Source of the DNA: CADCWK01 sp964244115
GTDB taxonomy: Bacteria; Chloroflexota; Chloroflexia; Thermomicrobiales; UBA6265
Length of the DNA stretch: 61,561 bases
Assembly (NCBI GenBank): GCA_964244115.1
Contig: CAXTHM010000016.1
Location: 1 to 61,561, forward strand
Reading direction: 5' to 3'
Below are positions 32,734 through 43,083 of this stretch, piece by piece (position 1 is the stretch's first letter; each line of letters opens with the position of its first letter). The translations under genes were made by a program, and so were the position numbers. Under the pieces are notes generated by a model. That model ran no database searches. It saw only the letters and a program-made list of their open reading frames with translations, and was not told where the DNA came from.

Positions 32734-35700
32734 GCCGTCCCCACGGGCGTGGGGGTGAACCGTGTCATCGTGGATTCCTCCTTCGAGGATGCCGGCCGTC
32801 CCCACGGGCGTGGGGGTGAACCGACCTGCGAGATGGCGCGCACCCGGAAGGATGCGCCGTCCCCACGGGCGTGGGGGTGAACCGCCACAAGGCGAACTGG
32901 CGGATTCATCCGCGTCGCCGTCCCCACGGGCGTGGGGGTGAACCGATGTCAAACAGTAATGGAGGTGGTGGAGATACGCCGTCCCCACGGGCGTGGGGGT
33001 GAACCGAATAATGGGACTTTTTGGAGGAAAATCTCCTGGCCGTCCCCACGGGCGTGGGGGTGAACCGGGGGAAGTACCCGAGTCTTTGTTTCCCAGGTTG
33101 CCGTCCCCACGGGCGTGGGGGTGAACCGTCCCCCTATCCCCGGACCCACGAGACCCGCTCGCCGTCCCCACGGGCGTGGGGGTGAACCGAGTGCCGACGG
33201 GTCGACGTACGCCTGCCACGCGCCGTCCCCACGGGCGTGGGGGTGAACCGGAGGGCTACATGATGACATCGACAATGGCATTGCCGTCCCCACGGGCGTG
33301 GGGGTGAACCGGCAACATGGTATCGAGCGTCCCCGACATGGGAGCCGTCCCCACGGGCGTGGGGGTGAACCGGTGTGCTCGGATCCACGTCATCATGTCG
33401 ACTTGCCGTCCCCACGGGCGTGGGGGTGAACCGGCCCGGTCGGGACCGGCAAGAGTTACGCCCTGGCCGTCCCCACGGGCGTGGGGGTGAACCGACGAGC
33501 TCGATGTCGACCGCCTTGCCGTCGATGCCGTCCCCACGGGCGTGGGGGTGAACCGAATCGGCCTGGTCGCCGTAGAGCCGACCGATCGCCGTCCCCACGG
33601 GCGTGGGGGTGAACCGGACCCGCTCGCCCGGGTTGCTCCAGAGCTGAAGCCGTCCCCACGGGCGTGGGGGTGAACCGATACGTCTCAACGTGCCGATAAC
33701 CCGCCGGGAGCCGTCCCCACGGGCGTGGGGGTGAACCGCTCCAGGACATCCGGCTGCCGGAGTTCCAGGCGCCGTCCCCACGGGCGTGGGGGTGAACCGG
33801 CCGAGCACGCCGCCGGCGAGATCACTGATCCGCCGTCCCCACGGGCGTGGGGGTGAACCGCTGGTATTCAGCCTCACGCGCCATCTCCAGGTGCCGTCCC
33901 CACGGGCGTGGGGGTGAACCGAACTCCGGGAACGCCGCCTTGATCGCGGCGTTGCCGTCCCCACGGGCGTGGGGGTGAACCGGCCGGGGAAGCTCGGACG
34001 GGGTACCTTTTTGGGCCGTCCCCACGGGCGTGGGGGTGAACCGATAATCGATGGGTAGGTCATTCGCCGCCCAATGCCGTCCCCACGGGCGTGGGGGTGA
34101 ACCGATAAACGAGCTCCTCAACTCCGGCAACTGCTAGCCGTCCCCACGGGCGTGGGGGTGAACCGACCACGCGGGGCGTGAATGTCCATCAGGAAACGCC
34201 GTCCCCACGGGCGTGGGGGTGAACCGGATATCATTGATGCGGCTCGTGATCAAAATCCGCCGTCCCCACGGGCGTGGGGGTGAACCGACCCTACTGCTCA
34301 GCCACAAGCCGCACCTTCAGCCGTCCCCACGGGCGTGGGGGTGAACCGTGGGCGCCCTGGCCGCCGGCGACCGAAAGGTCGCCGTCCCCACGGGCGTGGG
34401 GGTGAACCGGTGCAACCGGTCCGGGTCGTTGGCGCAGGCCTGCCGTCCCCACGGGCGTGGGGGTGAACCGCACCAGCCCGACCGTCCCCGTCGCCGACTG
34501 ATGCCGTCCCCACGGGCGTGGGGGTGAACCGTAATCGGCCATCACCGCGGCCAGCTCCGCCCGGCCGTCCCCACGGGCGTGGGGGTGAACCGAAGACCCG
34601 GTCGATCTTGGTCTCCACACTGCCGCCGTCCCCACGGGCGTGGGGGTGAACCGGCAATAGGGCGATCGTCGCGCCGCAAAACGAGGCCGTCCCCACGGGC
34701 GTGGGGGTGAACCGGTCGCCTGGGGCGTGAACGCCGAGCCGGCGAAGCCGTCCCCACGGGCGTGGGGGTGAACCGGATTCGCCTCGCCCCCGCCGGCTCC
34801 TGATCCGGCCGTCCCCACGGGCGTGGGGGTGAACCGACGCCCTCCCGGTTGGGCCAGGGCGAGTAGTGGCCGTCCCCACGGGCGTGGGGGTGAACCGGCG
34901 TCGCGTAGCGCCTGTTTCTCACGCTCGCTGCCGTCCCCACGGGCGTGGGGGTGAACCGCCACCGGACGGGTTGGCTATCAGGTCATCCCAGCCGTCCCCA
35001 CGGGCGTGGGGGTGAACCGTCCCGATCGCGGAAAAACTTGCTCCCGCATGGGCCGTCCCCACGGGCGTGGGGGTGAACCGGCCAACGTCGCCGCTGCCTT
35101 GCAGGAACCGCAGCCGTCCCCACGGGCGTGGGGGTGAACCGGCGGACTCAAGCCACCCCACCCCCTTGCGATAGCCGTCCCCACGGGCGTGGGGGTGAAC
35201 CGAAGCCAACTCCGCAGCGAGGGTGTTCGAGTTCGCCGTCCCCACGGGCGTGGGGGTGAACCGAGAATGACGAGGGGTGCAATCTCACGGGTGTAGCCGT
35301 CCCCACGGGCGTGGGGGTGAACCGGCAATCTCGGGTTGTGCATAGACCCCACGTCCGCCGTCCCCACGGGCGTGGGGGTGAACCGTACGATTGCCAGTGT
35401 TTTTGTCAACGTTGATAGCCGTCCCCACGGGCGTGGGGGTGAACCTTTTGTTGCAACACCTGGACCTGTCAGCGTTGCGCCGTCCCCACGGGCGTGGGGG
35501 TGAACCGTGCGCCCGCCGGGGAGTTCACGATCCCGGACGGCCGTCCCCACGGGCGTGGGGGTGAACCGAAATACGGGAAGTGCGAGGGCAAGACGGACAT
35601 GCCGTCCCCACGGGCGTGGGGGTGAACCGTGCCCACCGCGCATCCAGCCGACCGACCAGCGGCCGTCCCCACGGGCGTGGGGGTGAACCGGCCCGGCGGT

Positions 35701-38700
35701 ACTGGGTAGTCAGACTGGCTCGGCCGTCCCCACGGGCGTGGGGGTGAACCGTTGCACAGTCTGATGTTCCTGACCGGCAAGAAGCCGTCCCCACGGGCGT
35801 GGGGGTGAACCGCGACCTGCTCACGTTCGTTCTGCCTGACGATCGCCGTCCCCACGGGCGTGGGGGTGAACCGGGATCATCTGCCGCGGGTGCGAGTTCC
35901 GCGGGGCCGTCCCCACGGGCGTGGGGGTGAACCGCGATGGTAGAGGGCGGCCAGCCGGTTCGCCTGGCCGTCCCCACGGGCGTGGGGGTGAACCGAGCGC
36001 GTCGAAGGCATTGCCGACGGCGGACTGGCCGTCCCCACGGGCGTGGGGGTGAACCGAAGATGGCGACGACGCCGTTCATCCCGCTGGCGCCGTCCCCACG
36101 GGCGTGGGGGTGAACCGATAAACCTTCATTCTGGGTGCTCCCTCTTGAGGCCGTCCCCACGGGCGTGGGGGTGAACCGGAAGCTCCCCTCGTGCGCGATG
36201 AGATAGCCAAGCCGTCCCCACGGGCGTGGGGGTGAACCGGAAGTTCCAGCCGTCCGCCAGAATGCCGCCCAGCCGTCCCCACGGGCGTGGGGGTGAACCG
36301 GGCATGCGGCAGCTCCGCGACCTGACGTCGGGGCCGTCCCCACGGGCGTGGGGGTGAACCGGGCCTTGACCTGATCCGGCAACGGGAGCTTGAGCCGTCC
36401 CCACGGGCGTGGGAGTGAACCGAGACCCGGGAGGATGAATCCTGCCGGGTCTCTGCCGTCCCCACGGGCGTGGGGGTGAACCGCGAGTGTCTCCCGCACC
36501 GCTCCATCCGCAGCAGCCGTCCCCACGGGCGTGGGGGTGAACCGGTGGATGATCGCAGGTGTCCGTTCCCAGATTGGCCGTCCCCACGGGCGTGGGGGTG
36601 AACCAGCAGGACCGGCAGGAAGGACCCGGCGATCGAGGCCGTCCCCACGGGCGTGGGGGTGAACCGAAATCTACGGCCATCTTTGGACGGCGGCGGTCGC
36701 CGTCCCCACGGGCGTGGGGGTGAACCGATAGGCGTCCGTCTGCGCGATGACCTCCTTCTGCCGTCCCCACGGGCGTGGGGGTGAACCGAGTGCCTTCGCT
36801 ACGGGTGCGGCGGGGGAAGCGCCGTCCCCACGGGCGTGGGGGTGAACCGGATCGGATGGCGCTGCCGCATGGCGTCCTCGGGCCGTCCCCACGGGCGTGG
36901 GGGTGAACCGACCTCCTGTCCACGCCGGGAGAACCGGGTGCGGCCGTCCCCACGGGCGTGGGGGTGAACCGCAGCCAACCGCACAAATCATCTCCATTCC
37001 ACCGCCGTCCCCACGGGCGTGGGGGTGAACCGTCTTTCAAATGCCATGCTCGCTACCGCTCGCTGCCGTCCCCACGGGCGTGGGGGTGAACCGAATCGAG
37101 AGGGCAAAAATAGTGACAGCCGTTGGCCGTCCCCACGGGCGTGGGGGTGAACCTCGGGACAATCGTAGCGGAGGCCCAGAGCCGCAGCCGTCCCCACGGG
37201 CGTGGGGGTGAACCGCCTCGCCGACCTTTTTGAGCGCTACCCAGATAGCCGTCCCCACGGGCGTGGGGGTGAACCGATTGCGTGTAGAAAGTCTGAATGG
37301 TATGGGTAGCCGTCCCCACGGGCGTGGGGGTGAACCGTGCAGCCCGCCCTTGGCCGTCCGCTCGATCAGGCCGTCCCCACGGGCGTGGGGGTGAACCGTC
37401 CTTGGGGCCCCAGGCCTTGCGCTTGGTCAGGCCGTCCCCACGGGCGTGGGGGTGAACCGATACTGCTCCTGCGAGAGACCAACAGCTTCCGGCCGTCCCC
37501 ACGGGCGTGGGGGTGAACCGAAGTTTGCTGGTCCGGAGGCAGGAGGCTTCCTGCCGTCCCCACGGGCGTGGGGGTGAACCGCTGACGGCGTCCAATACGT
37601 GTTGGGGACGATCGCCGTCCCCACGGGCGTGGGGGTGAACCGTCGGTCCCGCCGACGCCCGAACCGACCGTCCCGCCGTCCCCACGGGCGTGGGGGTGAA
37701 CCGGAACGGGCTGACGTGGACCCGGTCGCCGGCACGCCGTCCCCACGGGCGTGGGGGTGAACCGAGGTCAAGACCGAGATCCCGGGCAACTACCGGGCCG
37801 TCCCCACGGGCGTGGGGGTGAACCGTTCGTACAGAGGGCGGAGACGGCGGTATCGGCGCCGTCCCCACGGGCGTGGGGGTGAACCGATCGTCGCCAGGTT
37901 CGGGTCCGGGACCACCGCGCCGTCCCCACGGGCGTGGGGGTGAACCGTCGCTGGGTATCTTTTTCACCATCGCCATGCTGCCGTCCCCACGGGCGTGGGG
38001 GTGAACCGCCCCTCCAGCCGAGTACGCTGGAGGGGCTCTTGCCGTCCCCACGGGCGTGGGGGTGAACCGAAACCTCGGGCACTTCGCAGTTGGGTCATAT
38101 TGCCGTCCCCACGGGCGTGGGGGTGAACCGAGCGCATTACCCGCACTTTTCAGCGTGGAACCGCCGTCCCCACGGGCGTGGGGGTGAACCGATGAAGGAA
38201 GAGGAGCTGGAACTGTTGGGAAGGCCGTCCCCACGGGCGTGGGGGTGAACCGAGACCGCCGTTTTTTAGGTATCCGACGGGAAGGCCGTCCCCACGGGCG
38301 TGGGGGTGAACCGTCATGGGCGGCGCTTTTATTGGTGCCGGGGCTGCCGTCCCCACGGGCGTGGGGGTGAACCGGCAGAAGTAACCAGGGCTACCGGCAG
38401 GGTTCCGCCGTCCCCACGGGCGTGGGGGTGAACCGAACAGCCGCTACCCGTTTGCGGTACTCCGCTCGCCGTCCCCACGGGCGTGGGGGTGAACCGTCGA
38501 ACTAATCGACTCTATGGGCGATGATTTTGCCGTCCCCACGGGCGTGGGGGTGAACCGGAGTCATTGGTACCGGCTCCATCGTTACCCCAGCCGTCCCCAC
38601 GGGCGTGGGGGTGAACCGGGCACGCTGCGGACACGGATGGCGCCTAACGGGCCGTCCCCACGGGCGTGGGGGTGAACCTCGACCATCGGCGACCTCGTCA

Positions 38701-40448
38701 AGAACGGCATCGCCGTCCCCACGGGCGTGGGGGTGAACCGGGATTTGTTGTAGGTTTGGCTCAGAACTGCTAGCCGTCCCCACGGGCGTGGGGGTGAACC
38801 GAATCCGCTTCAGCCCTGGTAGGAGCGCCGAACGCCGTCCCCACGGGCGTGGGGGTGAACCGAATCAGGGCCGGACGATGCGTCCGCCAGCCCTGCCGTC
38901 CCCACGGGCGTGGGGGTGAACCGATGATTGCCCGGCGGGACGACATCGCGGCGAAGCCGTCCCCACGGGCGTGGGGGTGAACCGATCGAGGACTACCCGC
39001 GAGCGAACCACGTCAAGCCGTCCCCACGGGCGTGGGGGTGAACCGAGCAACTGATCGTCCTGGCGCATGGTCCGAGTGCCGTCCCCACGGGCGTGGGGGT
39101 GAACCGATGTACCATGAAGATAATTACACTGAAAATTCGCCGTCCCCACGGGCGTGGGGGTGAACCGAAATACCTCGTTGCATCGTTCACACTCGCAGAG
39201 CCGTCCCCACGGGCGTGGGGGTGAACCGATTTCATCAAGATCACTCGTGTAGGACGCTCCGCCGTCCCCACGGGCGTGGGGGTGAACCGGTCCCCAAGGC
39301 CGGAGACGATGGTGGACGTGAGCCGTCCCCACGGGCGTGGGGGTGAACCGATCACCTCCAACCACAGGGTTGGAAGATATGCGCCGTCCCCACGGGCGTG
39401 GGGGTGAACCGATCCTGACCGAACTCATCGTCATCGTCCATCAGCCGTCCCCACGGGCGTGGGGGTGAACCGCCTGCAGGAGACACCATTCCTCCACATG
39501 ACCGGCCGTCCCCACGGGCGTGGGGGTGAACCGGGGAGGGACCGCGACGGGATCCTGTTCGTGTCGCCGTCCCCACGGGCGTGGGGGTGAACCGAACGGC
39601 GAACCGATCTGTCCGTCCTCCGGCTCGCCGTCCCCACGGGCGTGGGGGTGAACCGCTGTTCGTCACCACGACCCCACCCTCGCCGGCGCCGTCCCCACGG
39701 GCGTGGGGGTGAACCGGGGTCTCGCCGTCCGCCGGCGGGGTGAAGGGGGCCGTCCCCACGGGCGTGGGGGTGAACCGACCTCAGCTGGATGACCGGGCCG
39801 GTCGAGGTCGCCGTCCCCACGGGCGTGGGGGTGAACCGATCGTGCCCAACGACGACGACGCGATCGTATTGCCGTCCCCACGGGCGTGGGGGTGAACCGA
39901 AGGTCAGTACTCGTGACTTTGTACAGTTCGTGCCGTCCCCACGGGCGTGGGGGTGAACCGTCACTCGCACGCCTGACACACACGCGCACGGGGCCGTCCC
40001 CACGGGCGTGGGGGTGAACCGAAAGGACACGCGAAAATGGCAACTTTCACGTAGCCGTCCCCACGGGCGTCGGGGTGAACCGATTGAGCGTAACATCGCG
40101 GCTGGCAAGTTCGGGCCGTCCCCACGGGCGTGGGGGTGAACCGTTGGCACACGACTACCCAATCATAGGCAGAGAGCCGTCCCCACGGGCGTGGGGGTGA
40201 ACCGGCCCGCGACATCCAGCCCGGTCGCTAGCCGTGGCCGTCCCCACGGGCGTGGGGGTGAACCGGCGGGGTCGGCGCTGCTGATCGTCGATCAACAGCC
40301 GTCCCCACGGGCGTGGGGGTGAACCGAAGATGACGTTGCAATCGCTTTTATCGCTATTGCCGTCCCCACGGGCGTGGGGGTGAACCGTTCCATTCGTCCC
40401 GATGGGATCGGGACGGATAGCCGTCCCCACGGGCGTGGGGGTGAACCG
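32734..40448 (+). CRISPR. Type I-E CRISPR array, 127 repeats and 126 spacers
   Basis: The 29-base repeat begins GCCGTCCCCACGGGC and ends GTGGGGGTGAACCG; CCCCAC-GGGC-GTGGGG forms its hairpin. First repeat 32734-32762, last 40420-40448. Checks at 32795, 35418, 36394, 38224, 39505, 40054 and 40420 all fall on an exact 61-bp period, so spacers are 32 bases throughout and the count is 127. At least six repeats vary: last base T at 35446, 37154 and 38679, last base A at 36605, G to A at 36414, and G to C at 40071. The remaining repeats look identical, so homogenisation or strong purifying selection keeps a very long array uniform. Confidence 0.99.
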
Positions 40449-40948
40449 TACGACGCGCTGATCGAACGTCCGGGGTTCCAGACGATGGCGAAGACCACGT
40501 TGCCGCTGATCGCGTTGGCCTTGCTGGTCGCGTCGGTCACCGCCGATCGGGCGTTGGCCAGTCGGAGGCGTTGTTCGGTGTCGTCGGCGCGTTGTCTGGC
40601 GAGGTCACGCTCCTCTGCTGCCCACTGAAGCTCCGTCTTGTTCGCGTCCTCGGCCTGCGTGAACTGCGCGATCGCCTGCGCGAACGTGATGTTTCGTGTC
40701 CGGGCGAAGTCCTTGATCGCGGCATTGGTCCGGCGCTCGGTCTGAAGCGCCGACTTGAGACCACTGACGTCCTCGCCGGTCTTCTGGTCATCGCCGGACC
40801 GGTCAGGATCGCCCTGATGGTCCCGGTCGGTCTGGCCGTCTCCGGCCTCGTTCCCGTCGCCTTCGTCGTCGCCCGCGGAGCCCCCGCCTGCGCCGCCGTC
40901 ACTTTCGGGTGTGAAGAACTGCCGTCCGAAGAAAGGCTTGCCGAGCAT
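40449..40948 (-). pseudogene. Prophage scaffolding protein (GP20-like), 3' end lost at the CRISPR array
   Basis: From ATG 40948 (preceded by GGGAGCAGGAGCGGG) the frame has an acidic glycine-rich N-terminus, then a long coiled-coil-like helix (VSGLKSALQTERRTN to RQRADDTEQRLRLANARSAV) and the start of the small C-terminal domain (TDATSKANAI) seen in phage minor structural/scaffolding proteins. No stop occurs before the last CRISPR repeat at 40448; the frame continues into three repeats and ends at 40292. The gene is therefore 3'-truncated by the array boundary. It belongs to the decayed structural cassette upstream of it. Confidence 0.6.
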
Positions 40949-41002
40949 CCCGCTCCTGCTCCCAGAGAGGCCCGGCATCCCGCCGAGCCGAAAACGCAAA
41001 AC

Positions 41003-41042
41003 GGCCGAACCGCACACCTCTGTCTGGTGTGCTGGTTCGGCC
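41003..41042 (-). terminator. Intrinsic terminator between phage genes
   Basis: GGCCGAACC plus GCACACC (41003-41018) pairs with GGTGTGC (41026-41032) and GGTTCGGCC (41034-41042), with one bulged T, around a seven-base loop. On the minus strand it is followed by GTTTTGCGTTTT. It lies after the Com-like gene and before the scaffold gene. Confidence 0.7.
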
Positions 41043-41077
41043 TCACGGGTCGCTATTGCGTTATGAATATGAGGACA

Positions 41078-41266
41078 TCAGACGGTCGGTTCGGGTCCGT
41101 TGCCTTTTGGCTGCCCGTCAGCGATTCGCATGGCCGGCCAGACCCTCGTGGCTCCGCACCGACAGACGATCTGGACAATGGCACCGGGCGACGTTCGGCA
41201 TAGCAGCCGGTTGCAGTCCCGCTTGTGGCAGCGGACCTCGACCAGTTCGACCGTTAAAGCGACCAT
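41078..41266 (-). CDS. Com-like zinc-finger small phage protein
   Basis: A 62-residue protein with the arrangement ELVEVRC...CNRLLC...VQIVCRCGATR, which matches the small Mu Com-type zinc-finger proteins (two Cys pairs and the CNRLL helix). In phages Com-like proteins are RNA-binding or structural adaptors encoded near the head genes. Here it lies two bases after the CxxC gene on the same strand. The start at ATG 41266 has GGAG upstream. The first finger has C-x3-D-C spacing (an inserted residue), so zinc binding may be altered. Confidence 0.6.
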   Translation of the reverse strand: MVALTVELVEVRCHKRDCNRLLCRTSPGAIVQIVCRCGATRVWPAMRIADGQPKGNGPEPTV

Positions 41267-41268
41267 AT

Positions 41269-41607
41269 TTATCCCGCTCCAGACTCATCGCGCCGAGGGA
41301 AGTTGTCCCAGTCGATGGGGATCAGCCCACGCTCATGCCGTTGACGATCGACTCGGGTCTGGACCCGTTCATCCAGCGCATCAGCGATGGCTCGCGCCCG
41401 TGCTCGGTCCTCCGATGTCATCTCTGTGTAGCGGATGCCGTGGTCGCCTGGGAACGACAAGCGATGAGCGGTGTCCCCATTCCAGATTGCCAAGGGGATG
41501 CGATCTGGAAAGGCAGCGCACGTCAACCGTGGACGGCCGATCTGATGCCGACAAGACGCGCAGGTAGGGCTGGAAACGTGATAGTCACGAGCTCGATCGT
41601 CCATCAT
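41269..41607 (-). CDS. Small CxxC protein, possible immunity partner of the MuF toxin
   Basis: About 112 residues. The CASCRH pair near the N-terminus, then LTCAAFPDRIPLAIWNGDTAHRL and PGDHGIRY, form a pattern I have seen in small conserved proteins near polymorphic toxins and phage head genes; I do not know a verified function. ATG 41607 overlaps the stop codon of the JAMM-domain frame upstream (ATGA), which is typical for toxin-immunity pairs; ATG 41622 and 41604 are alternatives. The reading frame is intact even though the upstream toxin-like gene is broken. Confidence 0.55.
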   Translation of the reverse strand: MMDDRARDYHVSSPTCASCRHQIGRPRLTCAAFPDRIPLAIWNGDTAHRLSFPGDHGIRYTEMTSEDRARARAIADALDERVQTRVDRQRHERGLIPIDWDNFPRRDESGAG

Positions 41608-42692
41608 TCCGAGGGCTCCCATTGATTCAGTCGACGATAGACGATGAGTTCCATCCTGTGGAGTTCGCTAAGTAGCAAATGCATCTCTTCGTCTTGGGCT
41701 ATCCGACTGGCCGAGTAGGTCGTCGGTACAAGGCGCCCCCTGGCGAAGTCATAGATCTCTCCGACTTCTTCCAGGCCTCTAAAAAACCAGCCGCCAGGAG
41801 GACGTTCGACATCATACCCATAGGCACCTGACACAATCGTGATGCCGGCCATATTGTTCTCGGCCAAGCGAGCGACATCACCATCAGACGGGGGTAAGAC
41901 GTTCTCCCGGGACTCAAGGGGTGATTGTGAACCATTCGAAAGTTCGTCATTCGAGGGCGAGTCGGGTTGGCAGGGTCGTTGAGTAATAGCTCAGTCGGAA
42001 CACCGACTTCGTCAGCACTGCCTCTGCCGATGAAGACCTGTCTCCTTTCGTCATCGTAGAGATAGACATACTCCAACTCCTGGTTCTGAATGTGACGCAA
42101 CGCTTCCTCAGGAGTCCGGTCATCAAGGTCCAGCGAGGTCGTGTTGGTCGATCCGCGGTAAAGGGGTCGTCGCCCGAGTCGGGACAGAGCGAGCACGTCC
42201 CGCTGCGATCGCTGCCAGATGGATCGCCCCCACTGCGGGTGCTCCCGGATGCCGACGAAGTCGCCCAGCCCGACTCGCCCATCGGGGTACACCGCGTAGG
42301 CGGTCCCCATCCGTTGCCGCTGAAAGGCCTCCGGCTGTCGGCGGAACCACCCCTCCCCTGTCTCCGGCACGCCCGACGGCGTATTCACGGCCAGTGGGGC
42401 CAGCGAGCACCGGCACGACGGGTGGGCCTCCATGACGTACCCGACCGGGAAGACCTGGCCGTGCCGATGCAGGCAGGCCGGGCACGTCCGCAGCGACAAC
42501 GACGCGATCCACTGGACAACCCGCAGGGCATCCTCTGACGCGACGTGGCGCTCGCGGGTGCATCACCTCGGTCCAGATCGCCGTCCGCGTCCGGGCGTCT
42601 GGGCGTCCGTCGCCGGGTCGTCGAGGATCCGCCGGATCGCGGCGAACGATGACGTCGTCGTTCACCGCGATCGCTAGTTCGGCGATCGTCAC
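41604..42692 (-). pseudogene. MuF-type phage head morphogenesis protein with a JAMM/JAB-like C-terminal domain, frameshifted
   Basis: Three frame segments make one decayed gene. GTG 42692 begins VTIAELAIAVNDDV, like a MuF N-terminus. A shift and an in-frame stop follow, then RVVQWIASLSLRTCPACLHRHG and EAHPSCRCSLAPL, the cysteine-histidine end of SPP1 gp7/MuF domains. This runs into an extra domain with VYLYDDERRQVFIG and FRMVHNHP. Near 41905-41915 the frame shifts again; in the second frame ESRENVLPPSDGDVARLAENN continues, completing an HxH-x(11)-SxxD pattern of JAMM metallopeptidases, to the stop at 41604. MuF proteins with toxin domains are a known polymorphic-toxin class of prophages. Confidence 0.65.
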
Positions 42693-43083
42693 GGGCAGCC
42701 CGCGTTCAATCGTCGCCGACGCCCTGGAACTGGAACTAGAACTGGAGGGAAGGGTGCAAAAGGAGGACGCGGCGACACGACCGGATAGCGGTCCGGCATT
42801 CGGGGACGCGGGTCTCATGCGTCAGGGCTCCCTGGCGGGACCGGATGGCTCGACACCTCCAGTCTCCCGAGGAGCCCACATCATTTTCCCGTGACAGCAT
42901 GGTGGGCCTCCCCCGACCAGCCACCGCCGCGGCCATCGCCACGCGTGGCGCATGACGGCGCAGACGCGGTCCGCCCTGTCCCCGCCCCGTCGTCAGGCCA
43001 CCCACCGGTTTTCGCGAATGCGATGACGGACGCGCCGCACCGTCCGACGCGACGCCGGCGACGAAGGGATCGTCGGTCCGGCC
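42693..43083. other. No gene recognised between prophage remnant and serA
   Basis: About 390 bases with only low-complexity frames. A run of CTGGAACT-like hexamers sits near 42725-42750. I find no attachment site, tRNA or terminator that would mark the edge of the prophage. Confidence 0.5.

Noticed and set aside
32328..41017. Many long minus-strand frames with repeating GSPPRPWGR, FTPTPVGTA and VHPHARGDG segments
   Set aside because: They are translations of the CRISPR repeat in three frames (61-bp unit), with no starts or function of their own.
40571..41203. 210-codon plus-strand hydrophobic frame across the phage remnant
   Set aside because: Antisense to the scaffold coiled-coil and the Com-like gene, which have ribosome binding sites and family matches.
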